Shown: positions 21,300 to 33,200 of the stretch, in pieces
How the letters are laid out: each line of letters begins with the position of its first letter
How positions within the stretch are numbered: position 1 is the stretch's first letter
NCBI RefSeq assembly: GCF_022539315.1
Contig: NC_066313.1
Coordinates: forward strand, 70,435,934-70,499,933
Reading direction: 5' to 3'
Length of the DNA: 64,000 nt
Source: Serinus canaria
Lineage: Eukaryota > Chordata > Aves > Passeriformes > Fringillidae
The notes under the pieces: generated by a model
The model's input: the letters and a program-made list of their open reading frames with translations, nothing else
What the model was told of the DNA's origin: nothing
Databases searched by the model: none
Position numbers and translations under genes: made by a program

Positions 21300-21930
21300 C
21301 CACTCCTCAGGCTGGGCTCAAGTGTTTTTAAATAATTTCATTAGGGGTACCTCATTGTGAGGTGAGTACTGAAGCTGTGCTATGCACATCAGTGTGTGTG
21401 CAGCTAACTGAGGCAGCTCACACATGCAGCAGTTTGTGCAGAAAGACACAAACCCCGGGCCAGCAGCTCTGAGCCAAACAGCATACATATGTCCCAGCTG
21501 GGGTGGTGACATCAGGACAGAGCATGGCTCCCAGCTGCTGTTAGAGCTATTGTCCCCGTGACATCCAAGGCTTGACCCAGACAAATCCTCAGAAAGAGGG
21601 TTCAGATCTACTAATCTCAAACTGCAGGGAGTGCCTGGGACAACTCACCGAGGTTAGGCCAGATGGTTTTACAGCTTGTGGCAGCTGTGCAGTTGTCAAG
21701 AAGCTGTGCCACCAAATGAAAGAGCTGCAGGAGGAGGTCAGCAGACTGAGCAGCATCAGAGATGAAAGGAAAGCAGTTGAATGGCTCTTTTCCAAGCAAC
21801 TGCAGCTTCAAGAGCTCAAAGTTCCAACTGGAAAAGCGAGACGGTCAGAGCCTGTGCATGTCAGGGTGTGTGACATCCCAATCTTGAGGGAAAAGGAGCA
21901 CCCAAGGTTCACAGCTGCTCATGGCTGAAA
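21300..21930 (+). mobile_element. CR1 LINE 5' region with ORF1-like segment
   Basis: A plus-strand frame at 21572-21928 (118 codons) has a Cys-containing stretch (CRECL, CGSCAVVKKLC) followed by a coiled-coil block, MKELQEEVSRLSSIRDERKA. That combination is typical of the ORF1 proteins of bird CR1 elements. The sequence before it (21300-21570) is GC-richer than the surroundings and could be the CR1 5' leader. Most CR1 copies lack this end, so a 5' piece is less common. The frame ends with no ORF2 following. Confidence 0.6.
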
Positions 21931-22094
21931 TGAGCTATCATATCAGAGGGTCTGCAAAAGCTTACAAAGTTTTATAGTAAATTGCACACTTGGCATGGAA
22001 ATTGGTTTGTTAGTTCCTGACCTCCTAGCATAAGCACACAGCATGTGTTTTGGATAACAGGGTAGGGTGAAGGGGGAGAGAGATGAATTAAAAA

Positions 22095-22280
22095 GAGGGA
22101 AGGAGGGAGGGAGGGAGGGAGGGAGGGAGGGAAGGAAGGAGGAAGGAAGGAAGGAAGGAAGGAAGGAAGGAAGGAAGGAAGGAAGGAAGGAAGGAAGGAA
22201 GGAAGGAAGGAAGGACGGAAGGAAGGAAGGAAGGAAGGAAGGAAGGAAGGAAGGAAGGAAGGAAGGAAGGAAGGAAGGAA
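22095..22280. repeat. (GGAA)n microsatellite, about 186 bp
   Basis: The block begins with GGGA units, shifts to GGAA, and holds one GGAAGGAGGAAGG interruption near 22139 and one C substitution near 22215. The plus strand is pure purine apart from that base. Open frames across it (Glu-Gly-Arg-Lys or Pro-Ser-Phe-Leu repeats) are artefacts. Confidence 0.97.
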
Positions 22281-23028
22281 TAGTTCTGGCTGTAGTGTAA
22301 ATCCGTAAATCCAGCGTCCTGGGGCTCACACAAAGCAAATGAACTGGGCTTGGTGGGGGTACCTTCTTAGAGAAAAGTTTCTCACTTTCTGTGCAAATTA
22401 GTGATCAGTTACACTCTGTTCTTCTAAACCTTTCTGGAAATGGGCTGGAGGGCTTTAGGGGTCTTTGGTGTTTTTAATCCCCCCATATCCAATGAGGCCA
22501 TTTTCAGTTTCATTCTTGCACTTGTGCTACATTGTGTTGTGCTTATTTCCAGGAACTAGAACAAGTTTTTCCCTGGAAAGTCCTGCCTTATCTCCATGTT
22601 TCCTTCCCTTCTCCAGCCATATTCTGTTATTTCTCACAGAACTGTTATTAGCAACATTCTTTGTCTGTTATCACCTGCAGTCCTTCGTTGGCTCCATGTC
22701 TCTGCAGCTATTAGTGTTTAAGATGTAACATTATTAACTTATCTTCTGGGCCTCTATAGGGTGGCAAGTAGAAACTCCCATGATGGTAAATCCTGAAAGC
22801 TGGCATCAAGAAGATGGCTTCTGCTGTTCCAATATTCTCTAGGTACAATGAAGACTTGTACCTAGAGAATATGTTCAATGTCCTCATAGCTGATAAGCAA
22901 CTGAGGGCACCCTGAAACAAAAAATCCAGAGCCAGCTGAGCCAGAGCTACAGTGCAGCACCAGGAGAAAATGCAGTGTTAGCAGTGGGAGACATCCTGTT
23001 GTAGACAATGGGGTTTCCCACCTCTCTT
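22281..23028. other. No gene recognised; contains a 17-bp-arm hairpin
   Basis: Mixed-composition unique sequence. 22740-23028 may be older CR1-related sequence leading into the 3' end that follows, but it is too diverged to assert. Confidence 0.5.
22832..22872. repeat. Perfect inverted repeat, 17-bp arms, 7-base loop
   Basis: ATATTCTCTAGGTACAA at 22832-22848 is followed after TGAAGAC by its exact reverse complement at 22856-22872. Confidence 0.93.
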
Positions 23029-23232
23029 GTGATGAGGGTAGTCAGAGACAGGAACAATTTGGCCAGAGAAGTTGTGGGTGTCTCATCATTGGTAATATTC
23101 AAAGTCAGGGTGGATGGAGCTTTGAGAAACCTGATCTAGTGAAAAAACCTCCCTGGCCATGGTGAAAGGATGGAACTAGGTAATCCTGGAAATTTCCTCC
23201 CATCCTTAACCAATCCATGATTTTATGATTGA
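23029..23232 (+). mobile_element. CR1 LINE 3' end
   Basis: Sequence and order match the CR1 tail: ACAATTTGGCCAGAGAAGTTG, a GTCAGGGTGGATGGAGCTTTG block, AACCTGATCTAGTG, CCTGGCCATGG and GGAACTAGGTAATC. The copy ends with the decayed octamer repeat CCATGATTTTATGATT that marks CR1 3' ends. Confidence 0.9.
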
Positions 23233-26200
23233 TATTTGAGCAGCTCTCCATAAATTATGTATGACATACCATTATGTCTACCGTAAAATTTTACTGTTCA
23301 GGATAAAGTTATGGGATGCAGACTGACAAAATTCAGGATGAAAGTGTGTTCTCCATATCTTATTGTATAGTAGATGATTTGATTATCATCAGGATTGGAA
23401 AACAAGGCCCATGTTATGGCAGATGTTAATCATACAAGACATTTTACTGTAATTTACTCTGGTTTTATTTGAATATTCAAAAAAGACAGAGAGGCAATGA
23501 TTAATTTTATATTGCTGGGGTTCATTTTATACAACCTACCACAAGAAAATAAATTAATTCCAGTTCTCTAACTACTTTGAAATAACAAATTTCTAGCTAA
23601 AGTGAATTATATCCAGAGTAAACAGTTAAAACAGCTATTAGACATACAAGAAACCAGTGAATCTACTTCCCTTAAAATTTAATCAGAAGCATACCTTACT
23701 CCTTTCTCAACCTCAGTTGGTATAATTTTTTCCTGTGACCCACCTACTATATAAAATCTACTTGAGGTTGTATTATTTAAAATATCCCCTTCTTTATGTA
23801 TTATATCAGCTGTGATCTTTAACTGAGTTTCTGAAGTTGTTCAGATGTAAAAACATTTAATGCCTGATTTTTTTTTTTTTTTTTACTGTAAGCTGTAGTG
23901 AGTCAAATTTAGTTGTCTAAACATAGTTACCTAGTGGCAAGTTAAGATAGGTACCTGAACTCCCCATAGGGGGCTGGCAGCTGGAACACAAAAGATGTGT
24001 GAAATAATTTATTTTGACACTTAGAAGACAAGCAAGATGAGCCAATGGAGCTCAAATGGCTTCAGAGCTTGCATAATTATAGGCAGGTGATAACATCAGT
24101 CTCTGTATTTTTAATAGTTAGTTACCTTTGCTTTACTACTTTCAGCTGTAAAACTCTTTGTTATGCAAGTATGATCACCTGCTTTAAAGGATTATCAGCT
24201 CCTGGCAACTGCAGGTGAGTATACATCTTGCTGTTTTTACCTTTCTGTTGAGGCAGATCAGCAATTGCAGATATTTCAAAATAGCAGTACACCCTCTTGG
24301 AATGCAAGCAATATGAGATGCTACTGCAGGCACAGCTGCTGGTTTTAAACTATAATGCATGGATTTTGTGTCACAGTGATAATGTTCTTTAAAACATTTC
24401 CTCTCAGCTCTCCAACTCATCAGAATACTTCCCTAACCAGCCTCCAGAAACTGTCATCCATATCTTTTCCCACACATTTGCAGTATATTTTCTTCCACAA
24501 GCAATACAGGATGTAGAGTGTGCAATTAACAATTCATTGCTTGGATCTGAGCTAAGAGAGTGAAATTTACTCGCTGGCTGTTCCACTATACATGACAGGC
24601 ATCTGGCAATAGGAAATGTGGTCAGGGTTCATCTGGCATCATCAAATTGTCTTTTGGACAACCAAAAAATTCCTCTTAGTATTTCATGATTGTCACTGGT
24701 CATTGTCTGTGTCACATAAATAGCTGTTTTACCTAGTAATAAGTCTGCTTTCTGGACCATGGATTTTCCTTCAGGTTTCTGAATGACTAAGTACCTGTTT
24801 GTTCTGTTCTGAATTCTGTGCTAAAATATGCTACTTCAGGTCTATTTACTACATAATAATCAGGTCAGAATTAAGAGGTCATACAAATCAACAAAGTATA
24901 ATCTTAATACAAAAAGTGTCAATAGAAAGAATCTGATTAATGGGAAATGGCTGAGCATCTGTTCAGACCATGTAGAAGTATTTGTTTAATTTTTATTTTT
25001 GATTATAGATCCATACAAAGCTGAATCCTCAGCTTGACTAGCTCTCAAACTATCTCAAATGCACAGAACAAGAAATCATTTATTTTTGGTTCAAATAATA
25101 AAGTACCAGATAAAATCTTTGCTGAGCTGGAAATCCGAGAAGAATGTCTTCAGGGAAGTGAGAGAAGAGGCAGAATTGAAACTATCCAGAAACAAAAAAT
25201 GACACCTATTCCTTCAGTTAACGGGAGGAAAAATGGGTTGCACAACTGTTTGCCAACTTGAAAATGCATTTCAGATTCTTCTATTAAAACACTGAAAGGT
25301 AAGACTGTGTCTCTTTGTAGGCCTATTGTCTACCTACAGTTGGTTTGTCAACCATTTTTCCAGTTTGAATCCAGATGCTTTAAACTGAACAAGAATGGTA
25401 AAAAGTGTTTATGCACCTCACATAAATGTCAGAATTACACTCTAGGTGGTTGGTAACACTTAAAGTGAAAACCTTAAAAATTTATATTGTCAGACACAGT
25501 CATTCACTAAGTATTATCATCTTCTATAGAGCATAGGGAGCTGAAAGCTTGTTTCTTGCACCAACCAATTCATTACTGTTTCCGAATCTCTCATCACAAG
25601 TCTTCAGTGCTGTAGATTTTGCGTGTGATTTCATAATATATGTAATGTCTAATTGCCTTAGCAAACACATTTAAACACACAAACCTCCTTGTTTTATAAG
25701 TCGTTATTAATTTTTCTTTGAGAAATCAACAGTTTTAGGATATCAACTTAAAGTTCAATCACAGCAGGACAAACAACCATTGTTTAGAAAAAGAATCTGC
25801 TAGCTAGGGCAAATGATAGAAAGGGAATACTGAGAAACCAGCAGAAATGTTTGAATAGCGAAAATGATGATTAAACAATTATTTAAAGAAAACTTTTAAA
25901 TATCCTCTTCATTAAAAAGAACTTCTGAAGCTCTCCATTTCCATTCATGGTTAGTTCTCAAATTTGTCTGAAATAATACGCAAGTTGATAGCTGAAGAAA
26001 AAAATTACAGTGTGTAACAGAGCCACTTGTAGCTGCAGACCAGTTGCAGGACCAATAGAATACATTTTAGCACCTGTTTACCCAAAAGCAGCTCTTAAAG
26101 GTAAACTATCATGCAGGATAATCAGTAATATTTATGAATCACATTTCCATGACAAGTGGAAACACCCATTACCCCCTTTACAGATGCCTGACTTTCTGGG

Positions 26201-26436
26201 CCTTGAAGTCCTGCCCCTTTTACCACCACATGAGAGCTTTACCTGCCTTACCTTGCCCCATGTGATCCCTGAATCCCAGTGACTGGATGCTAACTGAAGC
26301 CACATGTTCTGGATTGCCCCAGAAGTACATCAAGGCACTCGCATGGCCCACCAGTGAGATGACATTTTGTCACATGTGATTTACAAACACTCTGTGATCC
26401 CATGGTTGCTTCAGAAGGCTCTGAAAGTCATCATAA

Positions 26437-26459
26437 ATATATATATATATATATATATA
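26437..26459. repeat. (TA)n microsatellite
   Basis: About eleven AT units followed by CACATGTATA. Confidence 0.93.
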
Positions 26460-26529
26460 CACATGTATAAAATTAGATGAAGGGTATATATTGTTTAATT
26501 ATATATAGTCACATATATGTTAGAAAGAT

Positions 26530-26575
26530 AAGCCTATAAATGTATGTAAGTGAAGCCTATAAATGTATGTAAGTG
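26530..26575. repeat. Exact tandem duplication, 23-bp unit
   Basis: The unit beginning AAGCCTATAAATG and ending TAAGTG occurs at 26530-26552 and 26553-26575 without a mismatch, so it is recent. Confidence 0.93.
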
Positions 26576-27285
26576 TATTCCTAAAAAGGATGTACAATGT
26601 GTATAATTGCATATAAAAAATGCACAAAATTTAAAAAAAATATTTCTATGCATGTAATACAAATTAATAATATAAATCAATATAAACACGTGCTGTCGTT
26701 TAATAAAATGTATCTAAAAATATAATTTAATCTGAAAGATTTAACTAAGTTTAAATGTGAATAGAAAGAAAAAACAGCTTAAAAGACATCTTGGGCTCAC
26801 TACTTCAGAGGGTTTCAATGACTCTTAACCCATTGTGGGGATGGAAATCTTAAGATGGACGATGTGCCACTGAAGAGGGTAGAGGAACATGTACAAAACT
26901 GAACATGTCTGTGGATCAAGGGGTTACTCTGGGGAGGCCAGCAGTGAAAAAACTGCTGAACTCTGTGCTCTAAAAGAGGAGAGCATTTGGGGGAGTCCTG
27001 GCCAAGAAGCCCCAGACCGTCAGTTCCAAACTTCCAGAGTGACCATCTAAAATTATTGGGAAAACCTCTCAAGTTTGTGCTGTGCAGGATGATACAGGTA
27101 TCGTGGTCAACTTTAATGGAAAGCCAGGACAAGAAGACAACATCTTATGAGCTTGTACAGGAAAATCACTGATGGAATTCTGAAAACAATTACATAATTC
27201 AGAAGAAATTACAAATGGAATAGCTATTTAGAAACACTGTATCATTTATTATTTAGAAACACTGGTTCTGTTGAAATGGACATTT

Positions 27286-27622
27286 AAAATCATGTAGCAT
27301 CAACCCCCTTGCCATAGGTAGAGACTTTCCACTAGATCAGCTTGCTCAAAACACCATCCAATCTGGTCTTAAACACAGTAGTTATGAGACACAGCTTCTA
27401 CAGGTAACCTTTTCCAGTGTCTTATCACACTCAGAATGAGAAATTTCTTCCTTAGAAGAAATCTACTAAATTAGAATCTACTCTCTTAATTAAAATCTAC
27501 TCTCTTTCTGTTTACATTTATTCCCCCTTGTTCTATTACTACATGCCCTTTTAAAAGTCCCTCTCCAACTTTTGTACAGGTCCCTTTGGGTACAGAAAAG
27601 CTGCTAATAGGTGTTTCATGTC
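27286..27622 (-). mobile_element. CR1 LINE 3' end, antisense
   Basis: On the plus strand this is the reverse complement of the CR1 tail: CAACCCCCTTGCCATAGG, then CCACTAGATCAGCTTGCTCAA, CCAATCTGGTCTTAAACAC, TTCCAGTGTCTTATCACACTC, ACATGCCCTTTTAAAAGTCC and TACAGGTCCCTTTGGGTAC. The segment around 27455-27500 (AAATCTACTCTCTT) is partly duplicated. Confidence 0.9.
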
Positions 27623-28810
27623 TTTCATGAGAAAAAAAGATACAGAAAAAAGTCCTTATTTCCTGTGAGCTGAAATATATAGCACAAAGCGAGTCACATG
27701 TTCTTAATTACAGTTTAGCTCTGAACTTAGCACCAAAACCACAATGGTATAAAAAAAACTTATGAAAAGGAAAACTGAAGGAGAATGAGAGCTTGAAGGT
27801 GACATGTCTTGTGGTTTTTATTGTGCTTCTTATGGATGTAAAGTTTTGTGGTTACAGATGCGTAAGAGTGTAACACCAAAGGTTATGCTGAGTATTTTTT
27901 AGTTATCCAGCTTCTGAAAGAAAAATGGATATATAGCAAAGGATTTGAGATGATGAATTCATGTCCATGTAAGTTCCCATCCCTGAGTATATGTTTCACG
28001 GGCTTTAAATTTTTAAACCGTGAAACTAAGCAGCTTCTCGGAAGCACTGAGATTTGAGGGTTGAAAAGATTATTTCTCTTTTCTTCAACACTGCTGAAAA
28101 TCAAAATTGTGCAGGCCCTCATCCACAACCAGAATATTATGGAGTGGAACAAATTGTAAAGGGGTAGATTTTTTTTTGCACAGCCCACAGCTAATAACAA
28201 GAAGGTTTTTTCACTCACAAATAGAACCAAGCTACTGCTGTCAACAGGAAGTGAAAACTTTGAGGTAGACCTGAGGTTTACACAAGAATGAGTTTAGTGT
28301 TGATTTATACTCCATGCAGATAAGGAGCTTAAAGAATTTTTATAAATAGAATTCCCACATTGCTGAATCCTAGGTATGCTCTTTTTGGTGGTAAAAGGTT
28401 TCTGCATATATTTAAAAAAAAAACACAAATGAAAAGATCATTCCTAGAAATTTAATAGCTTGTAGTCCTTCAGTAGCAAAATAAAATAATATCCTCCTGG
28501 GCACTCTGAAGTTATACCTGGCAGTTTTGACAACTCAGCAGCCTATTTTGGTACACTCACAGTAGAAGTGTATCCACTTTATGGTCTATTCCTCGTGGTT
28601 ACCCTCAGGGTAAATGACAACCAATTCTTTTTTGTGCTGCACCTGTGCTAAAACCCTTCAGAGATGCTGCTTTTACTGACATGATACATGGATACCTATA
28701 ATACTGCTGAGGTAAAAGACACCTAGAAGATGCACACAAGATTTTTGAAATGTATCAAGCTTTGCTTTTTGAAGGGAGTCCAGAATGTTTGGATTTGGAT
28801 TTAGAGTGAG
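27623..28810. other. No gene recognised
   Basis: AT-rich unique sequence. The minus-strand frame of 115 codons at 27883-28230 has no recognisable domain. Confidence 0.55.
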
Positions 28811-29054
28811 TTTTCCTTTTTCTCCTGTTTTCTTTGTGGTTTTTGTTTGAAGTTTTTGTTGGGGTTTTTTGGCTTTTGTTTTTTGTTTTGTGTTGGCTTG
28901 GTTTTGGATTTTTTTTGTTTATTTGATTGGCTGGATATTTAGGGGTTCTGGTGTTATTTTGCTTGTTTGTTTTTTGGTTTGGTTTGGTTTTGGGGGAGTT
29001 TTTTTGTTTGTTTGTTTGTAGTTTTGGGGGGTTTTGTTGTTGGTTTTTTTTCAG
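28811..29054. repeat. G/T-rich strand-asymmetric tract
   Basis: Some 240 bases consist almost wholly of T and G on the plus strand (TTTTG, GGTTT, GTTTGTTTG units) with very few C or A. It gives a Phe/Gly/Val-rich frame that is not a gene. It is low-complexity DNA, possibly grown by slippage. Confidence 0.85.
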
Positions 29055-29349
29055 ATTTATTGTACTTCTCCTTCAGAAGGAGAAATCTTCAAGTAACCCT
29101 GTCTAGGACTCAGATGTTGACAAAAACCCTGATCCATCTGGTGCAGAAAGCAGGCTTTCCTTTGCAACCTGCGTGCAGAAAGAAGAACCCCACAAAACAA
29201 CAACAAAAAAATACCCTAAGTGTTTTAAAAATTTATGTGGGATTTCTTCCAGGGATTTAATTTTCCCCACAGCATAGTGACAATAATTGATATATTGTTT
29301 TGGCTGACTGGGGTAAGATTGTCTTTTACAATAAAATAAGTACTTGCAT
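29055..29349. other. Short unique spacer
   Basis: Lies between the G/T tract and the CR1 copy. No gene or known repeat was recognised. Confidence 0.5.
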
Positions 29350-30206
29350 GAATGAGGAGAGAGCAGTGGATATTGCTTACTTCAACTCCAACAAGGCTTT
29401 CAACACTGCATCTCTAAACATCCTCAGGCAAACTGAGGAAGTCTGGACTGGGTGAGTGGACAGTGGATTGAGAACTGGCTACATGGCAGATCCCAGAGAG
29501 TTATAATCAGTGACAGAGGATCTCTCTGGAGGCCAGACACTAGTGATGTCCTCCAAGGTTCAATACTGGGCTCAGTACTGTTTAATTTATGCATTAATTA
29601 ACCAGATGAAGAAACAGGGACCTCCTGACAACATAAAGCTGGGAGGAGTGACTAATACACCAGAGAGCTTCCCCAACGTAGCCCTTCAGAAGAAATCTGA
29701 AAGTTTGGAGGGATGGGCAGAAAGAAATCATCTGGAATTCCACAAAGGCAAATGCAGTGTCCTGCACCTGAGAAGGAATAACCCCCTGCACCAGCACAGG
29801 CTGGGGGCCAACCTGCTGAAAAGCAGCTCTTCAGAGAAGGATCTGGGGTTCCTGGTGGACAACAAGCCTTCCATGAGTCAGAAGTGACCTTGGGGCAAAA
29901 GAGGCCAATAGTATCCTGGAATTCTTTAGGAAGAACTTTACCAGCAGGTTGAGGGAGGTGATCCTGCCCCTATACTCAGCCCTAGAGAGGCAACATTTGC
30001 AGTAATGTTTCCATTTCTGGGATCCTCACTACAGGAGAGACAAGAAGCTCCTGGAGCAGGTCACAGAAATTATTAACGATCTGGAACATATCTCTTAAGG
30101 CTGAGAGCTGGGTCTGTTCAGACTCAAGAAGAGATGACTGTCATTTTTTGAAGAGTTACAAAGAGCCACAACTTCTATCAAAAGCAAAATCCATGGGGCT
30201 ATTTGA
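29350..30206 (+). pseudogene. CR1 LINE ORF2 C-terminal region and tail, inactive
   Basis: The longest CR1 piece here. It starts at the Asp-Phe/Lys-Ala-Phe region (TACTTCAACTCCAACAAGGC) and passes through GACAGTGGATTGAGAACTGG. It then stays open at 29510-29887 with the CR1 landmarks KLGGVTNTPES, LEGWAERNHLEFHKGKCSVL, HLRRNNP and EKDLGFLVDNK. The catalytic Ala-Asp-Asp box expected just before KLGG is missing through a local deletion (NQMKKQGPPDNIKLGG), so this copy cannot encode active enzyme. After the stop it continues through TGATCCTGCCCCTATACTCAG and CATTTCTGGGATCCTCACTAC. Confidence 0.9.
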
Positions 30207-30291
30207 GAATCAAGTTCTGTCCTCTTGTTGAAATTTCATGTGTCCTGTTAAGGACAGAACAGGACACATGAAATCTCAACAAGACTTGATT
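30207..30291. repeat. Fold-back, 27-bp arms with one mismatch, 8-base loop
   Basis: 30223-30249 pairs with 30258-30284 with one mismatch, around AAGGACAG. Outside this, GAATCAAG (30207-30214) pairs with CTTGATTC (30285-30292) if the eight bases TTCTGTCC are looped out. Those eight bases in turn resemble the reverse complement of the loop. The pattern points to more than one template switch. It sits directly after the CR1 copy. Confidence 0.9.
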
Positions 30292-33200
30292 CTTCTAGGA
30301 AGAATCTGAAGATACTATTTAGCTTCCAAATTTATATCTGTTCATCTGTACAAATTCTTCAAGGCATGTAGTATCTTTTAGGCAAAGAACTGGCCATTTT
30401 TTTGCAGACAAAAAAGCCAACTAGATACATACTGGTGGGAGGAGGAGAGGGAAGATCACTGAGAAATATGAGATGAACTGGATATATCTGATTGTGTGAA
30501 CTCTGATGAGTGAAGCCCCTGAGAAAATTTATTTTTCCTCTCAGGTTGACCATTTCAATCAAGGCATTATGATCAGCAGACTCTTGTTCTAGAGATTAGA
30601 CAAAAGCAGAGCGCAGCTCACAGGCAAATGCTTCCAAGGAAACTGTCAGGAAATGATCTTTCATATGGCTGTCAGTCATCTGTAAGAGCTGCATGTGTTC
30701 CCTCATACAGCAGCTGTTGTGAAAATCCGGTGACCCTGAACTTTTTTCACAGTACAGGAATGGTTATAACCAGTTTATACAACCTTACTGCTGGGGAGTT
30801 CATCAAACAAAAACTGAATTTGCTAAGCATCAGTTTAAATTTTACATCCTTGCTAATTGACAAAATCTTTTTTTTAGAAAAACAACATGGCATTCAAGTC
30901 TGCTACCCTGGGCCTTCAGATCAGAGTGTTGCCTAAACTTGATTAAAGATGACATCCAGCATGACCAATTCCTGCTGTTTGTTTGTGCCTTTATTAAACA
31001 AGTTTATTCAAAAGGGTGTAGACATTGTCCCTTATTTGCAACTGAGAAGCAGCTTGATTACTGCACAGTATGAGGAAGATTTGCTGCTTTGTCTTAGAAA
31101 GTTCTCTTCTATGGTATACAGCTGGATGAAAATAGTTCTCAACAGATAGCTGACCACACTTAGAAGCAATGATCTCTGTCATTCCATGTTTTAACCTATC
31201 TTGCAGCAAACATACAGCAGAGTGTTGAGCCTTCCTAATCCTCTCCATTCCCATCCAACATGCCCAGGGATGCAGATTTTGGCAGATGTAAGTAGGATCA
31301 TCTCAGTGTACAGGTTTTTGTTGATGCTGGTCTTCATCAGGATCACTACAAACTCAGCTTGAAATTCAGCATGATTTCAAGAAATTTGGAATATAAGCCC
31401 ATCCCTGTTGAAATGTATCTCCTTTTCTAGTAGCAAAAGAGAGTCTCCTCTGCATTTCCCATTTATTTTGCACCATACAACAAGGTTTGTTTTTCTATTT
31501 CACCTTGCCCTCAAAACCCTGCTGCTTGATACTTCTTGATCTTTGTCTTCTAATGAGTTCAGGCTGGATTTCTCTCAAGTAGCATGCTATGTTTGAGATT
31601 TAAATACTTTTCAAGTAGGTTTTTGGGACTTTTCTTTTTGCCCCTACATACACATGTTCCTGTGACGTTGCCTTTTGATTATGGGAGTCAAAATGGCAGC
31701 CCCTGCAGAGGAAACAAACGAAGACAGGGAATGTTTGTCTTGTGACTGGGAAAGGTGAGTGACTTCTACCCCCAAGCAGTCATGTGAAACATAAACCTGA
31801 GTGTCATGCTATCATTGCTTTCTTTCCATGCATGGATAACTACTTTAGCACTCTCCAGGTACCTTCCATATTCTCTAATACCACAACTTTCAAACTCTCT
31901 AATACCACAGTTTTCAATTAGCACAAATGCTACACTCAATCTATGCCTCTGCTACTTCTGCCTGACAGATTAAATGCTTTTCATTCCAGTGCAAATTAAA
32001 ATAAAGCAAAGAAGGGAAAATAAATTGATAATCCCCAAAATCCATACCTATGCTAAGAGAGAGATAGCCACAGCGCTTTTGGGCATTTGTGAAAATATAT
32101 CTTGTGAGTCTTCTCCCTAGTCCTAATAAGGAATTGTGGTTATTAATTATAAAAAAGACATCATTTTTACAAATTATTCTGCTTATTCTTCACTTTTGGG
32201 TTGGATTAAATTGTTTTAGTCATGAGGCTTTTGTGATATTTTGCTTCTTTTCAGGTGTTTATGAAGTTAACACTGAAGGCACTAAAGGAGCATTGAAGTA
32301 CACTTTGAAATCTAGTCAGTCCAGATCTCCAATCTGCTGTTTGGATTGCTATTGGATCTCCAATACCAATCCAAATAGTGTTAGTGTTTTAATATATTCA
32401 GGAAGTCTTATATCTAATATAAATTACTTAAAATATAGTGATTATGAAAATGAGATTGCACTTTCTAAAAAAATAATTAGGTAGTTTTGAAAAAAAAGAA
32501 GGGGGGCAAAATGAAAGAATACCGGAAAAGTATTGGAAAGTAACAAAAATTGCAGTCACTAATCTTGACTCCCCCCACACAGAATAGGCTAAGGGGGTTA
32601 TGAAATGGAGGATAGAGCAGAATGGAAAGTTATACAGTAATATACAGCTATAACAATATGAAAATTACAGGGGGAGGTGCAGTTGCTGCTTCCTGGAGGG
32701 AATGTGATCAGCAATTCACAATATGGGAGGGACTAACTGGAGGGTGAAGAAGAATGGAGACACCACCACTGGGCTCTGTTGAAATCTTTGGAAGGGGGGG
32801 AACCCAGTGGTGTCTTGTAGCTGACAAGCCATATAGCAGCTGTCAACAGAGGGAAAAAACAAATGTCGTGCTGTTGAACCAGCAACCATGATGAAGCCAA
32901 GGATACAAAACACTCAAAGTTACCCACCTCCAAGGTAGAACCAACATTCATTGTCAAATGTTATGAATTTGTCTTACTATCTCTGCATTTTATCTGTATA
33001 ATAATCAGCCAGTTTATAATCCTAGTTTAGAACAGCATTTGTCTTACTATTAGGCATCTAAAGCTGCATAGGAAGAGTCTGTAGGAAGATTACACATGAT
33101 GAGTAATGATTGTCAAATATGCCTCTTATTCCATCTACTAGATGATTACTTTGCACACATCACTGGAATGGCAATCAAGATAAGAAACAAATAACCTAAT

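Larger units (their letters stand above)
23233..27285. other. Unique AT-rich DNA, no gene recognised
   Basis: A T-run lies at 23868-23884, a TA microsatellite at 26437-26459 and a 23-bp tandem duplication at 26530-26575. The patch 26800-27170 is less AT-rich, and open in short frames on both strands (105 and 61 codons), without any recognisable domain. It could be a decayed retroposon. Confidence 0.5.

Noticed and set aside
22067..22338. Open frames of 77-131 codons with Glu-Gly-Arg-Lys or Pro-Ser-Phe-Leu repeats
   Set aside because: They are translations of the GGAA microsatellite.
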